Assembly: GCF_011617465.1 (NCBI RefSeq)
Contig: NZ_CP050153.1
Coordinates: forward strand, 3,162,001-3,226,000
Length of the DNA stretch: 64,000 bases
Direction of reading: 5' to 3'
Origin: Brevibacterium pigmentatum
Lineage (GTDB): Bacteria > Actinomycetota > Actinomycetes > Actinomycetales > Brevibacteriaceae
Shown one piece after another: positions 1 through 8,879 of this stretch. The notes beneath the pieces are model-generated. The model was given only the letters and a program-made list of their open reading frames with translations. It was not told the origin of the DNA and made no database searches. The translations under genes were made by a program, and so were the position numbers. Position 1 is the first letter of the stretch. The number at the start of each line of letters is the position of its first letter.

Positions 1-118
1 ACGACACAGCTGAGTGCAGAGCACTAGACTGGAAGCGGCCGCGTTCCGATTCTGCGACGGGGACGTTCTCACGCCGACCACGCGGTTCAGCTCTGACGAC
101 GCTCAAGGAGGATTCGTC

Positions 119-1576
119 GTGGATATCACCCCGATCATCGACAAACTGGGCACCGGGCTATTCATCGGCGGCAGTTGGCGTGAGGCCGAAGGCGGCAAGA
201 CCATCGACGTCCGCAATCCCGCAACCGGTGAGGTCATCACCACCGTGGCCGACGGTTCCACTGCCGATGCCCAAGAGGCCATCACGGTCGCCGGTGAGGC
301 ACAGGCCGGCTGGGCGGCCACGTCGCCGCGCGAGCGGTCCGAGATCCTGCGCCGGACCTTCGAACTGCTGCTCCATCGTGCCGACGACATCGCCGCTGTG
401 ATGACCGCTGAGATGGGCAAGCCCTTCGCCGAGTCCAAGGGTGAGGTCACCTATGGCGCCGAATTCTTCCGTTGGTTCTCCGAAGAGGCGGTGCGCATCG
501 AAGGCGACTATTCCCAGTCGCCGGACGGCAAGAACCGCATGCTCATCTCTCGCGAACCCGTCGGGCCCTGCATTCTCATCACCCCGTGGAACTTCCCGCT
601 GGCCATGGGCGCGCGCAAGATCGGTCCCGCCATCGCCGCCGGCTGCACCATGGTGTTCAAACCTGCGAAGCTGACCCCGCTGACGTCACTCATGCTCGTC
701 GACGTCCTCGTCGAAGCCGGCCTTCCTGCCGGTGCGCTCAACCTCGTCACCTCCGAGTCCGCGCGCCGCGTCGTCACTCCGTGGATGGAGTCCGGCATCG
801 CCCGCAAGGTCACGTTCACCGGGTCCACCGAAGTCGGAGTGGGACTGCTCAAGCAGGCCGCCGACAATGTCATGAAGACGTCGATGGAGCTCGGCGGCAA
901 TGCCCCATTCGTCGTCTTCGCCGATGCCGACATCGACAAGGCCGTCGAGGGTGCGGTTATCGCGAAGATGCGAAACGGCGGTGAGGCCTGCACCGCAGCG
1001 AACCGCTTCTTCGTCCATTCCTCGCTGGCCGAGGAATTCTCCTCGCGGCTGGCCGTGCGCATCGGTGCGATGAAGGTCGGCAACGGCCTCGACGAGGGCA
1101 CCGAAATGGGTCCGCTCGTCGATCAGGATTCCCTCGACAAGGTCGCCGGCCTCGTCGATGAGGCCGTCGCCAAGGGGGCGAACATTCTCACCGGAGGTTC
1201 CCGGATCGACGGCGACGGCTTCTTCTACACCCCGACGGTGATGACCGACATACCCGATGACGCCGAGATCCGGACGACGGAGATCTTCGGACCCGTGGCT
1301 CCGATCGTCACCTTCGACACAGACGAAGACGGCATCGCCTTGGCCAATGAGACCGAGTTCGGACTCGTCGGCTACCTGTTCAGCGAGAACGTCGAACGCG
1401 CCCTCAGTCTGGCCGACGAACTGGAGGTCGGCATGGTCGGCCTCAACACCGGACTGGTCTCGAATCCGGCGGCACCCTTCGGCGGAGTGAAGATGTCCGG
1501 CCTCGGCAGGGAGGGCGGCAGCGTCGGCATCGACGAGTTCCTCGAGATCAAATATGTGGCCATGCCCCGCAGCTGA
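119..1576 (+). CDS. NAD(P)-dependent aldehyde dehydrogenase, succinate-semialdehyde dehydrogenase type
   Basis: A 485-residue member of the aldehyde dehydrogenase superfamily, which oxidises an aldehyde to its acid through a thioester. The closest look is to GabD-like succinate-semialdehyde dehydrogenases: PWNFPLAMGARKIGPAIAAG near the middle, general-base Glu in MELGGNAP (about residue 257) and nucleophile Cys in GEACTAANR (about residue 291). The C-terminus has the usual PFGGVKMSGLGREGG. I start it at GTG 119 because AAGGAGG lies 6-8 nt upstream and the protein then has the family length; an ATG at 14 in the same frame would add 35 unrelated residues. The substrate cannot be fixed from sequence. 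It converges on the alcohol dehydrogenase that follows; only 18 bp separate the two stop codons. Confidence 0.9.
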   Translation: MDITPIIDKLGTGLFIGGSWREAEGGKTIDVRNPATGEVITTVADGSTADAQEAITVAGEAQAGWAATSPRERSEILRRTFELLLHRADDIAAVMTAEMGKPFAESKGEVTYGAEFFRWFSEEAVRIEGDYSQSPDGKNRMLISREPVGPCILITPWNFPLAMGARKIGPAIAAGCTMVFKPAKLTPLTSLMLVDVLVEAGLPAGALNLVTSESARRVVTPWMESGIARKVTFTGSTEVGVGLLKQAADNVMKTSMELGGNAPFVVFADADIDKAVEGAVIAKMRNGGEACTAANRFFVHSSLAEEFSSRLAVRIGAMKVGNGLDEGTEMGPLVDQDSLDKVAGLVDEAVAKGANILTGGSRIDGDGFFYTPTVMTDIPDDAEIRTTEIFGPVAPIVTFDTDEDGIALANETEFGLVGYLFSENVERALSLADELEVGMVGLNTGLVSNPAAPFGGVKMSGLGREGGSVGIDEFLEIKYVAMPRS

Positions 1577-1594
1577 TGTGAAATCGGGGTTCGG

Positions 1595-2647
1595 TCAACC
1601 CCGCAGATCCACCCACTGCTTGACCCCGGGCCGATGACCGGCATCGACGCCGAGGAGTTCGGGCGCGTCGTCGAGTGGGCGTCCCGGCCCGACGATCGCC
1701 TCGGTCGGAAGCGTCCCCAGCATCGCGACCGCGGTCGCCATGTCCTGCGGGTGTTCGTAGATGAATGAGCCCCGAATGCTCAGCTGCCGCTGGACGATGT
1801 CGAAGCTCGACGCGCCGAGGCGGTCCTGGTCCTCCCCGACGACCGTGACCTTTGCGAACGGAGCGAGGTGGTCGACGACGACGGCGAGTCCCTCCGGGAC
1901 GCCTACCGCGTCGATGACGATCCGAGGTGCCGGGCCGGCGCCGGGGACGAAGGCGCGGGCTCCGAGTTCGACAGCCAATCGCAGCCGAGCCTCGTTCGGC
2001 TCGCTCATCCAGGGACGGTAACCGAGATCGACGAGGACGAGGGTCGCCAACAGGCCCTGGGCTCCAGCACCGACGACGAGGACCTCCTCCCCGCCCTCCA
2101 GTTCGGTCCGGCGGATCGCCGAGGCGGCCACGGTCAGCGGTTCGGCGCACACCGCGCGCTCCACAGGTATCCCGGTCGGCAGGCGGTGGCAGAATCCGCC
2201 GGGATGGTCGACCGCCTCGGCGAGGAATCCGGGCTGGGTAAGCACGCCGGCACTCAGTCGCGAGGCACATGCCGAGGTCACGCCTCGGCGACAGTACTCG
2301 CATTGCCCACAGGTGATGTTCGGTTCGAGCGCGACCCGGTCACCGATCGCCCATTCCCCGACCCCGGGTCCCACCTCGGTGATCTCTCCGACGCCTTCGT
2401 GCCCGAGCCGCCACGGAAGCTCGGGAGGCGTCCGCGAACCGGACGCCAGGCTGAGGTCGGTGCCGCAGATTCCCACCGCGAGCATCCGCACCCGCACATG
2501 CCCCGCCGAGGGGCGGCCCTGCGGACCCGGGCGGGTGACGACCTCGACGCGACCGGGCGCGGTGATCTCGACCGAACGGACCGATCCGATTGCGCCATGG
2601 GTCTCAGAGGTCGGCATGGCGGCGGCGAAGGAGGGGCGGCGAACCAT
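1595..2647 (-). CDS. Zinc-dependent alcohol dehydrogenase (MDR family)
   Basis: About 350 residues of the medium-chain dehydrogenase/reductase family. Catalytic zinc region GICGTDLS and GHEGVGEI are present. The four-cysteine structural zinc lobe is intact (CGQCEYC followed by a Cys 8 residues later). A nucleotide-binding segment follows (VLVVGAGAQGLLATLVLVDL). The start ATG at 2647 overlaps the stop of the upstream transporter in a TGATG junction, so translation is probably coupled; an alternative ATG 10 codons further in would still give a complete domain. Cotranscription with an MHS-type uptake permease suggests that the permease brings in the substrate or a related acid. The specific alcohol is not predictable. 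Confidence 0.85.
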   Translation of the reverse strand: MVRRPSFAAAMPTSETHGAIGSVRSVEITAPGRVEVVTRPGPQGRPSAGHVRVRMLAVGICGTDLSLASGSRTPPELPWRLGHEGVGEITEVGPGVGEWAIGDRVALEPNITCGQCEYCRRGVTSACASRLSAGVLTQPGFLAEAVDHPGGFCHRLPTGIPVERAVCAEPLTVAASAIRRTELEGGEEVLVVGAGAQGLLATLVLVDLGYRPWMSEPNEARLRLAVELGARAFVPGAGPAPRIVIDAVGVPEGLAVVVDHLAPFAKVTVVGEDQDRLGASSFDIVQRQLSIRGSFIYEHPQDMATAVAMLGTLPTEAIVGPGRPLDDAPELLGVDAGHRPGVKQWVDLRG

Positions 2648-4011
2648 CAGGCGGACACGACCTGTGCGGATTCGCCGGTGGAGCGTTCGGCACGGCGGCC
2701 GATCTGCCACTTGCGTACGAGGTGCATGGCGATCGAGATCGAGATGAGGCAGCCGCCGCCGAGGTAAGCGGCCACGAGGTACCAGGTCCCGTTGCCGAGT
2801 CCGACGAGGAACGTCGCGATGAACGGGGTGAAGCCGCCGGCGATGGCGCTGGCCAGCTGGTATCCGACGCCGGCTCCGCTGTAGCGGAATTCGGGGCTGA
2901 ACATCTCAGCAAACAGCGGCTGCTGGACGCTGACGACGGCATCGTGGGCGATGTTGATAAGCAGCACGGCGAAGATGACGATGCCGACGATGTTGCCGGC
3001 TTCGAGGAAGAGGAAGAACGGCACGGAGCTGACGAGGCCGATGACCCCGCCGGTCAGATAGACGCGCAGTCGTCCGTAGCGGTCGGAGAGATAGGCGAAG
3101 GCTGGGATCGTGATGATGCCGAGACCGCCGACGAGGAGGGTGATGTTGAGCATGATCTGCCGGTCGAGACCGAGCTGCTCGGTCGAATACGACAGGGCGA
3201 ACGTGGTGACGATGTACATGGTCAGCAGCTCGATGAAGCGCAGACCGACGATCTGGAAGATCTGCGCGGGATAGCGCTTGAAGGCTTCGAGAATCGGCAG
3301 CTTCGCGGTCTTGTCGGTCTTCGCGTTCTTCACGCGCTCGACGTACTCTTCGGATTCCTCGACGCCCGCGCGGATCCACAGTCCGACGAGGACGAGAACG
3401 GCGCTGAAGAAGAACGGAATGCGCCAACCCCAGGCGAGGAAATCCTCGGCGGAGAAGTTGCTGCTGAGCAGGGCCACGAGCCCGGTGGCCAGCAGCAGCC
3501 CGAAGGAATAGCCGATCTGGACTCCGCTGGAGAAGAAGGCCCGCAGCTTCGGCGGTGCGCTTTCGACGGCCATGAGGGCGGCACCTCCCCATTCGCCGCC
3601 GACGGCAATGCCCTGGATGCAGCGCAGCAGCACCAGCAGTGCGGGAGCGAGCCAGCCGACGGTCTGGTAGGTCGGCAGGAATCCGATGAGGGCGGTGGCC
3701 ACACCCATGATCGTCATCGTCCACACGAGCATGGACTTCCGGCCGAGGCGGTCGCCGAAGTGCCCGAAGATGATGCCGCCGAGGGGGCGGAAGATGAAAC
3801 CGACGCCGAAGGTCGCGAACGCGGCCAACGTTCCGGCGTGGGAGCTGTAGTCGGGGAAGAAGAGCTCCCCGAAGACGAGTGCGGCGACGATTCCGTAGAG
3901 GAGGAAGTCGTACCATTCGACGACTGCGCCGATGAACGATCCGATTGCCGCACGGCGGGCGCGCCGTGCCCCTCCCGGTTCGACTGTCGCCTGGTCTTCG
4001 ATTCGGGCCAT
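2647..4011 (-). CDS. MHS-family MFS transporter (metabolite:H+ symporter)
   Basis: 454 residues with about 12 hydrophobic segments. Signature stretches of the metabolite:H+ symporter branch of the major facilitator superfamily are visible: GAVVEWYDFLLYG in helix 1, GHFGDRLGRKSMLV in loop 2-3 and QGIAVGGEWGGAALM in helix 5. Family members such as ProP and ShiA import osmolytes, dicarboxylates or aromatic acids. An upstream in-frame ATG at 4170 is open, but GGGGAGA sits 6 nt before ATG 4011 and the conserved region starts there. It is the first gene of a two-gene operon with the alcohol dehydrogenase (TGATG overlap). Confidence 0.85.
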   Translation of the reverse strand: MARIEDQATVEPGGARRARRAAIGSFIGAVVEWYDFLLYGIVAALVFGELFFPDYSSHAGTLAAFATFGVGFIFRPLGGIIFGHFGDRLGRKSMLVWTMTIMGVATALIGFLPTYQTVGWLAPALLVLLRCIQGIAVGGEWGGAALMAVESAPPKLRAFFSSGVQIGYSFGLLLATGLVALLSSNFSAEDFLAWGWRIPFFFSAVLVLVGLWIRAGVEESEEYVERVKNAKTDKTAKLPILEAFKRYPAQIFQIVGLRFIELLTMYIVTTFALSYSTEQLGLDRQIMLNITLLVGGLGIITIPAFAYLSDRYGRLRVYLTGGVIGLVSSVPFFLFLEAGNIVGIVIFAVLLINIAHDAVVSVQQPLFAEMFSPEFRYSGAGVGYQLASAIAGGFTPFIATFLVGLGNGTWYLVAAYLGGGCLISISIAMHLVRKWQIGRRAERSTGESAQVVSA

Positions 4012-4280
4012 CGGATTCTCCCCTGAACTCGTCTTCAGCCTTCTGTCCACCGCCCTCCCGGGGTCGACGCAGAGCAATCTAGCACGGTCGAATACCGCCG
4101 AGTCGCCCATGTCCACCAGAGAATACGCACGCGCCAGCCGAATTCCGGGCAAGGACATCGGTGAGTTCAAGACAGACAGCTCCAGACAGGCGCGGCCCTG
4201 AATCGAACACTAGAATCGACAACTGTGAATGCCCGATTGCGCCACTATCTGCAGCTGCCGTCCGCAGCCGGTCGATTCCG

Positions 4281-4790
4281 ATGATCCTGCCGGAGGTCCG
4301 TGATCCTCGCCTGATCACGATTCGCCGAGGCGGCTCCCTCACTGATCCCGACCACCATCTGCTTGCGCTGTGGGCCGCCGACTGCGCCGAACACGTTCTG
4401 CCGTTCTTCGAATCCGTCTGCCCCGAGGATGAGCGCCCCCGCGACGCCATTGCCGCCGCCCGCGCGTGGGCGGCCGGTGAGAGGCCGATGATGGAGGCCC
4501 GTGTCCTCGGCGGTCATGCCATGGGTGCCGCACGGCCGCTGCGTGGACCCGCCCGGTTCGCCGCCTATGCGGCGGGTCAGGCAGCCTGCGTCGGACACGT
4601 CGCCGAGCACGATCTCGGGGCGGCGGCCTACGCGATCAAAGCCGCTCGCGGAGCCGCCGGGAAGGACATTGCGGCCGGTCGTGCCGAACGCGACTGGCAA
4701 CGCGACCGTGTGCCGCCCGGCGTCCGCGACCTCGTACTGGAGGACCAGGCACGCCGCGATGCGATCTGCTGGTTCGTCTTCAGCGCTTGA
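4281..4790 (+). CDS. Imm5-like putative immunity protein
   Basis: 169 residues, rich in Ala. The pattern RPRDAIAAARAWAAGE, then a His/Ala-rich helical stretch ending AEHDLGAAAYAIKAARGAAG, is what I recall for the Imm5 family of putative immunity proteins, which are often found as single genes away from any toxin. No toxin or secretion gene lies next to it here, so the role is open: it may be an orphan immunity gene or have another function. The start at ATG 4281 is chosen because the family-like sequence begins just after it; the ribosome site is weak. It is followed 6 bp downstream by a perfect 24-bp inverted repeat. Confidence 0.65.
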   Translation: MILPEVRDPRLITIRRGGSLTDPDHHLLALWAADCAEHVLPFFESVCPEDERPRDAIAAARAWAAGERPMMEARVLGGHAMGAARPLRGPARFAAYAAGQAACVGHVAEHDLGAAAYAIKAARGAAGKDIAAGRAERDWQRDRVPPGVRDLVLEDQARRDAICWFVFSA

Positions 4791-4796
4791 TCGACG

Positions 4797-4860
4797 GCGG
4801 CCCACTCCACGACAGATAGCCCATGTTTGAACCCGTGCTATCTGTCGTGGAGTGGGCCGC
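4797..4860. repeat. 64-bp palindromic element, family 2, copy 1
   Basis: Two perfect 24-bp arms (outer end GCGGCCCACTCCACG, inner end GATAGC) flank a 16-nt loop starting CCATGTTTGAACC. A second element with the same 24-16-24 plan, the same inner CGTGCTAT border and partly changed but still pairing arms lies at 53263-53326. It sits just after the Imm5-like gene and before a classical terminator, so a simple terminator role would be redundant. Confidence 0.85.
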
Positions 4861-4897
4861 TGGCAACTCACCTCTCGCAGAAACCGTCGCCCGGACG

Positions 4898-4934
4898 CGC
4901 AGAAGCCCCGCACGTCTTGTGCGGGGCTTCTGCG
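4898..4934. terminator. Bidirectional intrinsic terminator
   Basis: A perfect 16-bp stem (CGCAGAAGCCCCGCAC) with a 5-nt loop between the Imm5-like gene (+) and the convergent 722-residue membrane protein gene (-). Confidence 0.8.
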
Positions 4935-4982
4935 TCTGCGTTGCGAAGGCCGAGTGGACCTCGAGTCAGCTGCTGCGGGGCA

Positions 4983-7151
4983 TCAGGCGCGGCGGCGTGC
5001 GAGGACGTCGTTGACGGCGCCGAGGTCGGCGGCCTTCGTCGTCCGGATCGCCTTGCGCCCGTGGCCGAGCGGACCTTCCTCGCGGGCGGAATCGCTGAGC
5101 TCCGGACGGTAGCCGAGTTCTTCGGCGAACTGAGCCGCGATGTCCTCACGGCTGCGGGCCTCGGTCTCGTACGAGCTGGCATCGGCCGCAGTCGCTGCGG
5201 GCACCGAGTGTTCGGCTTCGGGTGCATCAACGTAGCTGGGCACCGGCAGCGGAGTCGGCGACCAGCCGTCACGCGACTTCAGTCGCTGCATGAACGGATC
5301 GTCGACCTTGCTGGCCGAGGCGTCCAGCGCAGCGCGCACATCCGCATCGGCGTGCTCCCGATCGGTTGACTCCGTGTCGGTCTCAGCCACGAGATCGGCT
5401 CCGAGCGAGACCGGAGCCTGAGTGGATGCGGTCTGGGTCTTCTCCGCAGGCTCGGTCTTCTCTGCTGACTTCGCAGAATCGGCCGAAGCGTCGACCTCAC
5501 GTTCGTTCGAGGTGCCCTTCGACTCGAGCCGCGTCTCAGCCGTCTGCGCCGAAGCCGCTGTGTCAGCGGTGTTCGTGGTCGATGCGCCCTCGGAGTCGGC
5601 GGTCGCCTCGGCGGCGGAGCCACCGTCTGCGGCGGCGTTCTCCTTCACGACCGGGATCGGTCCGGTGAGGAGGACCTGACGCGTGGTGTGGCCCTCGGCG
5701 GTTTCCTTGCGGATGCGCACGAGTGGGATCTCACCGGTGTCGGCCTCTTCGCGGGACTTCTTCGCCTCGGCGGAGCGGTTCATCGCGGCGCGTGCCTGGG
5801 CGGCCTTCGCCGCTGCGCTCGTGCCCTGTGCCGCCGCGGCGATCCGTGCAGCGGTTCCGCTCGAGGTCGGTGCAGGTGCCGTGCGCGGCTGCTGCTTGAC
5901 CGGAACGGTCTGCGACTTCGTACCCACCCGAGCCGTTGACCGTGCTTCGGCTGCAGGCGCAGCGCTCGTCTTCGAACTGGTTGTGGCGGCAGGTGTGGCC
6001 GCTGTCGCCGACCGTTCGGTCGGCGCAGGCTTGGCAGCACGTTCCGGCTGAGTGACTCGCTCAGGCTTGGCAGCAGATTCAGGCTTCGCCGCTGACCGTG
6101 ACCGCGTGGTCTCCTGCAGTCCTCGCAGCTTCTTCTTCGTGTCCCGCTTACGCAGGTTGAGCGTGCGCACGAGGAACAGAGTGACCACGGCGAGTCCGAG
6201 GAAGACGCCGGCCAGGGCGATGTGCACGACCGAGAAGGCCGCGAGCACGCTGGACACAAGAATGCCGAGGACCGAGGCGAGGAAGACCAGGGAGAAGCCC
6301 CTGACCATAGTGTTCAGCGACTTCAGTGACTCCCGCAGGGTCGTGGCTTGCTCAGTCATCGCATGTTCCTCATCGGTTCCGATGGTCGGATTGGAATTCT
6401 TCTGGTTGTGTCCGTCTGTGGTGGGCATCCCTTCGCCGAGGCGGCCGCCGCGTCCCGTCCGGGACTGGCCCTCGCGTGGTCCGCCTCCTTGAGGGGCTGG
6501 ACCAGCGCTGCTCGAAGCTGTCCGGGTCATCGACGCGCTGCGGCCGGTGCCGTTCGCGTGCGGCGGGTGCGCCTGAGGCAGACGGCCCTGTCGGTCCGCC
6601 TGCCCGGCGGAGCGGCCGCTGTCGTTGAAGACGGCGTGGACCGCGGGGTGGAGCGGCCGCACATTGTCGATGACGGCGCCTGCTCGCACGCCCGTGTCAG
6701 TGCCGACTCCTACGCTGGATCCGACGACGCTGCGGCCGGCAGCCGCATGGTCGCTGGACAGGGAGGAGTGTGTTTCACCGACCGCAATGGGAAGGACGTT
6801 GAGCTGTGCGTGGTCGGCAGCCTCGGTGATGGTGGGCGATTCGGCGTGACCGTCGATGACGGCGAACTCGGGAGTGGAGGCCGAGAGACTCAGCTTCGGG
6901 GCCTCGGCTTCCTGTGAGATGTTCGGGGTCGGCACCGACGGTGCCTTCCGGGGTTTGTCGTGGAAGACCTGGATGCGCTCCGAATGGTCGTGCCCGGGGA
7001 TGGCTGTCTCGGCGGAGACGACAGCGGCCTTGTCCGGAACCGTGTCGATTTCGACGCGCGAGAGATCCGTCGCGGACTTCCGAATCATTGCGGGCACAGC
7101 AACGGCGAAGACCACGACGATGGCGATGACGACGATGATGCTGGTGTCCAC
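4983..7151 (-). CDS. Large low-complexity membrane protein of the galU-rimJ cluster, function unknown
   Basis: 722 residues. An N-terminal hydrophobic helix (IIVVIAIVVVFAVAVPAMI) is followed by a charged, Pro/Ser-rich region, then a pair of membrane helices near residues 284-335 (FLASVLGILVSSVLAA and AGVFLGLAVVTLFLV). The rest is a long Ala/Glu/Thr-rich cytoplasmic-looking tail. An internal ATG near 6360 could yield a shorter form starting just before the helix pair. In mycobacteria and corynebacteria the galU-moeA-rimJ cluster is followed by a membrane protein (Rv0996 position; GlpR, the Glp receptor of the divisome, in corynebacteria, as I recall). Position and topology make this a candidate for the same slot, but sequence similarity was not tested and the moeA/Glp gene itself is missing here. 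Confidence 0.75.
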   Translation of the reverse strand: MDTSIIVVIAIVVVFAVAVPAMIRKSATDLSRVEIDTVPDKAAVVSAETAIPGHDHSERIQVFHDKPRKAPSVPTPNISQEAEAPKLSLSASTPEFAVIDGHAESPTITEAADHAQLNVLPIAVGETHSSLSSDHAAAGRSVVGSSVGVGTDTGVRAGAVIDNVRPLHPAVHAVFNDSGRSAGQADRQGRLPQAHPPHANGTGRSASMTRTASSSAGPAPQGGGPREGQSRTGRGGRLGEGMPTTDGHNQKNSNPTIGTDEEHAMTEQATTLRESLKSLNTMVRGFSLVFLASVLGILVSSVLAAFSVVHIALAGVFLGLAVVTLFLVRTLNLRKRDTKKKLRGLQETTRSRSAAKPESAAKPERVTQPERAAKPAPTERSATAATPAATTSSKTSAAPAAEARSTARVGTKSQTVPVKQQPRTAPAPTSSGTAARIAAAAQGTSAAAKAAQARAAMNRSAEAKKSREEADTGEIPLVRIRKETAEGHTTRQVLLTGPIPVVKENAAADGGSAAEATADSEGASTTNTADTAASAQTAETRLESKGTSNEREVDASADSAKSAEKTEPAEKTQTASTQAPVSLGADLVAETDTESTDREHADADVRAALDASASKVDDPFMQRLKSRDGWSPTPLPVPSYVDAPEAEHSVPAATAADASSYETEARSREDIAAQFAEELGYRPELSDSAREEGPLGHGRKAIRTTKAADLGAVNDVLARRRA

Positions 7152-7269
7152 AATGCCACCCTAAGTTGCGGCCATCGGGGAAGACGTGAAGGCGCAAGGT
7201 GTGTCGGTCAGTTAGGGACGAAGTTCACCGAATTCCCAGGTGGTGGCTGAGCCTCCCGGACTGTCGCGC

Positions 7270-7866
7270 CTACCCCGCGCTGGTGCCATGTCGGTATGCG
7301 GCGAGCAGACCCTGCGGCACCTCGTCGGCGAGCAGGGCGAACGTGCGGTGGTCGCACCACTGCCCGTCGATATGCATGTACTTCTCGCGCAGCCCCTCGT
7401 CGCGCAGCCCGAGCTTCTCGACCACGCGCAGGCTCGCTGTGTTCTCAGGGCGGATGTTGATCTCGACGCGGTGCAGTCCGAGACCGAAGAAGCAGTGGTC
7501 GGCGGCCATGGCCACGGCAATGGGGGTGATTCCTCGCCCGGCCACGCGCGAATCGATCCAGTACCCGATCTGTCCGGACAGGATCGAGCCCCAGCTCAGT
7601 CCCGATACGGTGATCTGGCCGCGGAAATTCCCGTCGACCTCGATGGCGAACGGCACGGTCTGTCCGCGTTTGGCCTGCTTGTCCTGCATCCGCACCATCG
7701 TGCGGAACCCCGGCAGCTCCTGGCCAGGCGCAGGCAGAGTCGCATCCCATGGTCGCAGCCAGTCGCGGTTGAATCGGCGGACTTCTCGCCAGGCCTCTTC
7801 GTCGCGGCGGCGCAGCGGTCGCAGCACGATATCGGACTGTCGATCAGTCAGGATGACAGGCCACAC
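7270..7866 (-). CDS. RimJ-type GNAT N-acetyltransferase
   Basis: 198 residues with the GNAT fold: GQIGYWIDSRVAGRGITPIA holds the beta4/beta5 region and the acetyl-CoA binding R-x-x-G-x-A-like turn, and ENTASLRVVEKLGLRDEG is the classic C-terminal signature of the RimJ/RimL branch. These enzymes acetylate alpha-amino groups, for example of ribosomal proteins. It lies 65 bp after galU on the same strand, as in other actinobacteria. The substrate is unknown. Confidence 0.85.
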   Translation of the reverse strand: MWPVILTDRQSDIVLRPLRRRDEEAWREVRRFNRDWLRPWDATLPAPGQELPGFRTMVRMQDKQAKRGQTVPFAIEVDGNFRGQITVSGLSWGSILSGQIGYWIDSRVAGRGITPIAVAMAADHCFFGLGLHRVEINIRPENTASLRVVEKLGLRDEGLREKYMHIDGQWCDHRTFALLADEVPQGLLAAYRHGTSAG

Positions 7867-7931
7867 GCGGCTGCCCTCGCTCTCGGGTTCAAGATCGGTC
7901 CGCCCTGACGGGCTGAATCGATGAGGTCAGC

Positions 7932-8834
7932 TCAGTCCAGCGTCGGCACGAAGTCGCGCAGCCACGCCTTGAGATCGTCGCCGAGGTCGTCGCGGTCGCA
8001 CGCAATCTGCACGACCGCTTTGAGGTAGTCGAGCTTGTCACCCGTGTCGTAGCGGGCGCCCTTGAACACGACTCCGTACACCCCGTGGCCGTCGTCGTCT
8101 CCGGCGAGTTCCTGCAGGGCGTCGGTGAGCTGGATTTCGTTGCCGCGTCCCGGGTCGGTGGTCTCGAGAACGTCGAAGATCTCCGGAGCCAGCACATAGC
8201 GGCCGATCACGGCGAAGTTCGAGGGAGCATCCTCGGTGGCGGGCTTTTCGACGAGGTCGGTGATCTTGACGACTTCGTCATCCGCTGTGGTCTCGACGGC
8301 CGCGCACCCGTAGAGGTGGATCGCCTCGGGCGGGACCTCCATGAGCGCGACGACGCTGCCGCCGGTGTTCTCCGCAACCTCGATCATCTTCGGCAGGATC
8401 GGGCTGCGCTCATCGATGAGGTCATCGCCGAGGAGGACGGCGAACGGTTCGTTGCCCACATGCTGACGCCCCTTGAGCACGGCGTGCCCAAGTCCCTTGG
8501 GATCACCCTGGCGCACGTAGTGGATATCGGCCAGTTCCGAGGGATGGCGCACAGCGGCGAGCTTCTTGTCGTCGCCCTTCTGCGCGAGCGCTGCCTCAAG
8601 CCCGTCGACTCGGTCGAAATGATCCTCCAGCGGCCGCTTGTTCCGGCCGGTGATCATGAGGACGTCCTGCAGGCCGGCATCGACGGCTTCCTCGATGACG
8701 TACTGGATCGCCGGCTTGTCGACGACGGGGAGCATCTCTTTCGGGGTGGCCTTCGTTGCGGGGAGGAACCGAGTTCCGAGACCGGCGACGGGGATCACGG
8801 CCTTGCGAACGGTGCGCTGCGCTTCATCACTCAT
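7932..8834 (-). CDS. galU: UTP-glucose-1-phosphate uridylyltransferase
   Basis: 300 residues, full length for bacterial GalU. It makes UDP-glucose from UTP and glucose 1-phosphate for cell-wall glycans and trehalose. Visible motifs are the nucleotide-binding AGLGTRFLPATKATPKEMLP, the KPAIQYVIEEAV segment and LLGDDLID. The start ATG 8834 lies 6 nt from a TAAGAT -10 box, so the transcript is probably leaderless. The gene is divergent from 5-FTHF cyclo-ligase across a 45-bp spacer and heads the galU-rimJ-membrane protein series. Confidence 0.95.
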   Translation of the reverse strand: MSDEAQRTVRKAVIPVAGLGTRFLPATKATPKEMLPVVDKPAIQYVIEEAVDAGLQDVLMITGRNKRPLEDHFDRVDGLEAALAQKGDDKKLAAVRHPSELADIHYVRQGDPKGLGHAVLKGRQHVGNEPFAVLLGDDLIDERSPILPKMIEVAENTGGSVVALMEVPPEAIHLYGCAAVETTADDEVVKITDLVEKPATEDAPSNFAVIGRYVLAPEIFDVLETTDPGRGNEIQLTDALQELAGDDDGHGVYGVVFKGARYDTGDKLDYLKAVVQIACDRDDLGDDLKAWLRDFVPTLD

Positions 8835-8840
8835 GAAGTC

Positions 8841-8872
8841 ATCTTAACGAATCCGCCGACCCCGGTTAGTCT
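8841..8872. promoter_or_regulatory. Back-to-back leaderless promoters (galU / 5-FTHF cyclo-ligase)
   Basis: On the minus strand TAAGAT (8841-8846) lies 6 nt before the galU ATG. On the plus strand TAGTCT (8867-8872) lies 7 nt before the GTG at 8880. Both match the TANNNT box and the spacing expected when transcription starts at the first base of the start codon. Confidence 0.6.
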
Positions 8873-8879
8873 GAATTGC

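Noticed and set aside
2590..4026. Plus-strand open frame of 478 codons opposite the MHS transporter
   Set aside because: Very acidic, repetitive composition caused by the GC-rich third codon positions of the transporter; no motif and no ribosome site.
5279..5679. Plus-strand and alternate frames within the 722-residue protein
   Set aside because: Low-complexity Ala/Thr/Ser coding makes all frames open; only the minus-strand frame has plausible membrane segments and length.
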